From an uncultured Alphaproteobacteria bacterium (lineage in GTDB: Bacteria > Pseudomonadota > Alphaproteobacteria > Rickettsiales > UBA1997), in NCBI GenBank assembly GCA_903898475.1, contig CAIUFU010000057.1, positions 1-6,113 on the forward strand: a DNA stretch of 6,113 bases, in the 5' to 3' direction. The stretch's first letter is position 1. Each line of letters starts with the position of its first letter. A program made the translations under genes and the position numbers. A model generated the notes under the pieces. That model worked only from the letters and a program-made list of their open reading frames with translations, was not told the DNA's origin and did no database searches. Positions 5,754 to 6,113 of this stretch are shown in pieces.

Positions 5754-6113
5754 TCGAAAATTCTGCTGCACAAAATCCGAAAATTTTTAACTGCCCTGCT
5801 TGCGGAAGTAACATTTTAATTAAGTCTCTCGGCCATGCCACTACCGCGATCTGCGCCAGTTGTTCTTCGGTGATTGATGTCAAAAACGACAATTACCAAA
5901 TCATCGAAAAGGCTAATAAAAGAATCATCCCAACCACTATTGAAATTGGCGCGCGCGGCATGCTTTTTGACGTGACTTGGGAAGCAATTGGCTTTGTTCG
6001 CAAAAAGGATGGCGTTGGTTACAAGTGGGAAGAATATTTGCTCTACAACCCTTACCACGGCTTTCGATTTTTGATTCAGTCTGCCGGGCATTGGAGTTTT
6101 GCAAAAGTAATAC
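5750..6113 (+). CDS. Zinc-ribbon DUF4178 protein, second copy (3'-truncated by window)
   Basis: The frame opens at GTG (5750-5752), overlapping the preceding TGA by 4 nt (GTGA), and stays open for 121 codons to the window end. A probable zinc ribbon uses Cys15, Cys18, Cys35 and Cys38 (CPACG and CASC). A DUF4178-like domain follows from about residue 65. Its GARGMLFDVTWEAIGFVRK (67-85), WEEYLLYNP (93-101) and GFRFLIQSAGHWSF (104-117) align position by position with the equivalent segments of the upstream protein. The two genes are therefore divergent tandem paralogs. There is no ATG before residue 71, and the ribbon would be lost if that were used, so the GTG is well supported. The C-terminus, including any further domain, lies outside the window. 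The function is unknown, and it is probably translationally coupled to the preceding gene. Confidence 0.87.
   Translation, partial: MIENSAAQNPKIFNCPACGSNILIKSLGHATTAICASCSSVIDVKNDNYQIIEKANKRIIPTTIEIGARGMLFDVTWEAIGFVRKKDGVGYKWEEYLLYNPYHGFRFLIQSAGHWSFAKVI

Noticed and set aside
5536..5790. Plus-strand frame overlapping the end of the first DUF4178 gene
   Set aside because: It is an out-of-frame overlap with low-quality composition, and the zinc-ribbon gene starting at GTG 5750 explains the downstream sequence better.
5816..6091. Minus-strand open frame opposite the second DUF4178 gene
   Set aside because: The plus strand has a clear zinc ribbon and DUF4178 similarity to its neighbour, so the antisense frame is a shadow.

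Overview
The window is a densely packed, all plus-strand stretch from an AT-rich bacterium. RuvA, RuvB and CoaBC have an alphaproteobacterial look: RuvA has an E-x-x-V-x-E-D-A-I-x-L-x-G-F block, RuvB has GDLAALLTNL and GIETIAAAIGE-type blocks, and CoaBC has PATAD instead of PATAN. A small-genome lineage such as Rickettsiales or Holosporales is my best guess. That is inference from remembered family patterns, not a search result.

Layout. Positions 3-50 appear to be the last codons of ruvC. ruvA (93-722) follows, then an unrecognised two-helix membrane protein (725-1771), ruvB (1803-2795) and coaBC (2808-4001). RuvA, RuvB and RuvC together branch-migrate and resolve Holliday junctions. CoaBC makes 4'-phosphopantetheine from phosphopantothenate. 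Spacings of 2 to 42 nt suggest one transcript.

A 125-nt gap (4002-4126) is the only sizeable non-coding stretch. It carries an imperfect palindrome of a type I recognise as a dispersed bacterial repeat. A second cluster follows: a YdjI-like SPFH protein with a C-terminal SHOCT segment (4127-5113), a zinc-ribbon/DUF4178 protein (5118-5753), and a second zinc-ribbon/DUF4178 protein that starts at a GTG and overlaps the previous stop (5750 to beyond the window). By analogy with Bacillus YdjG-YdjH-YdjI, this module may act at the membrane, possibly with a PspA-like partner. Its specific function is unknown and the cluster is cut off by the window edge.

The two most notable points are the orphan membrane gene wedged between ruvA and ruvB, and the SPFH/DUF4178 module. 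The orphan uses ATA for 8 of about 20 isoleucines, while I read no ATA codons in ruvA, ruvB, coaBC or the SPFH gene. The SPFH/DUF4178 genes share the codon habits of the housekeeping genes. Almost no start in the window has a Shine-Dalgarno sequence; the GTG start at 5750 is the exception.
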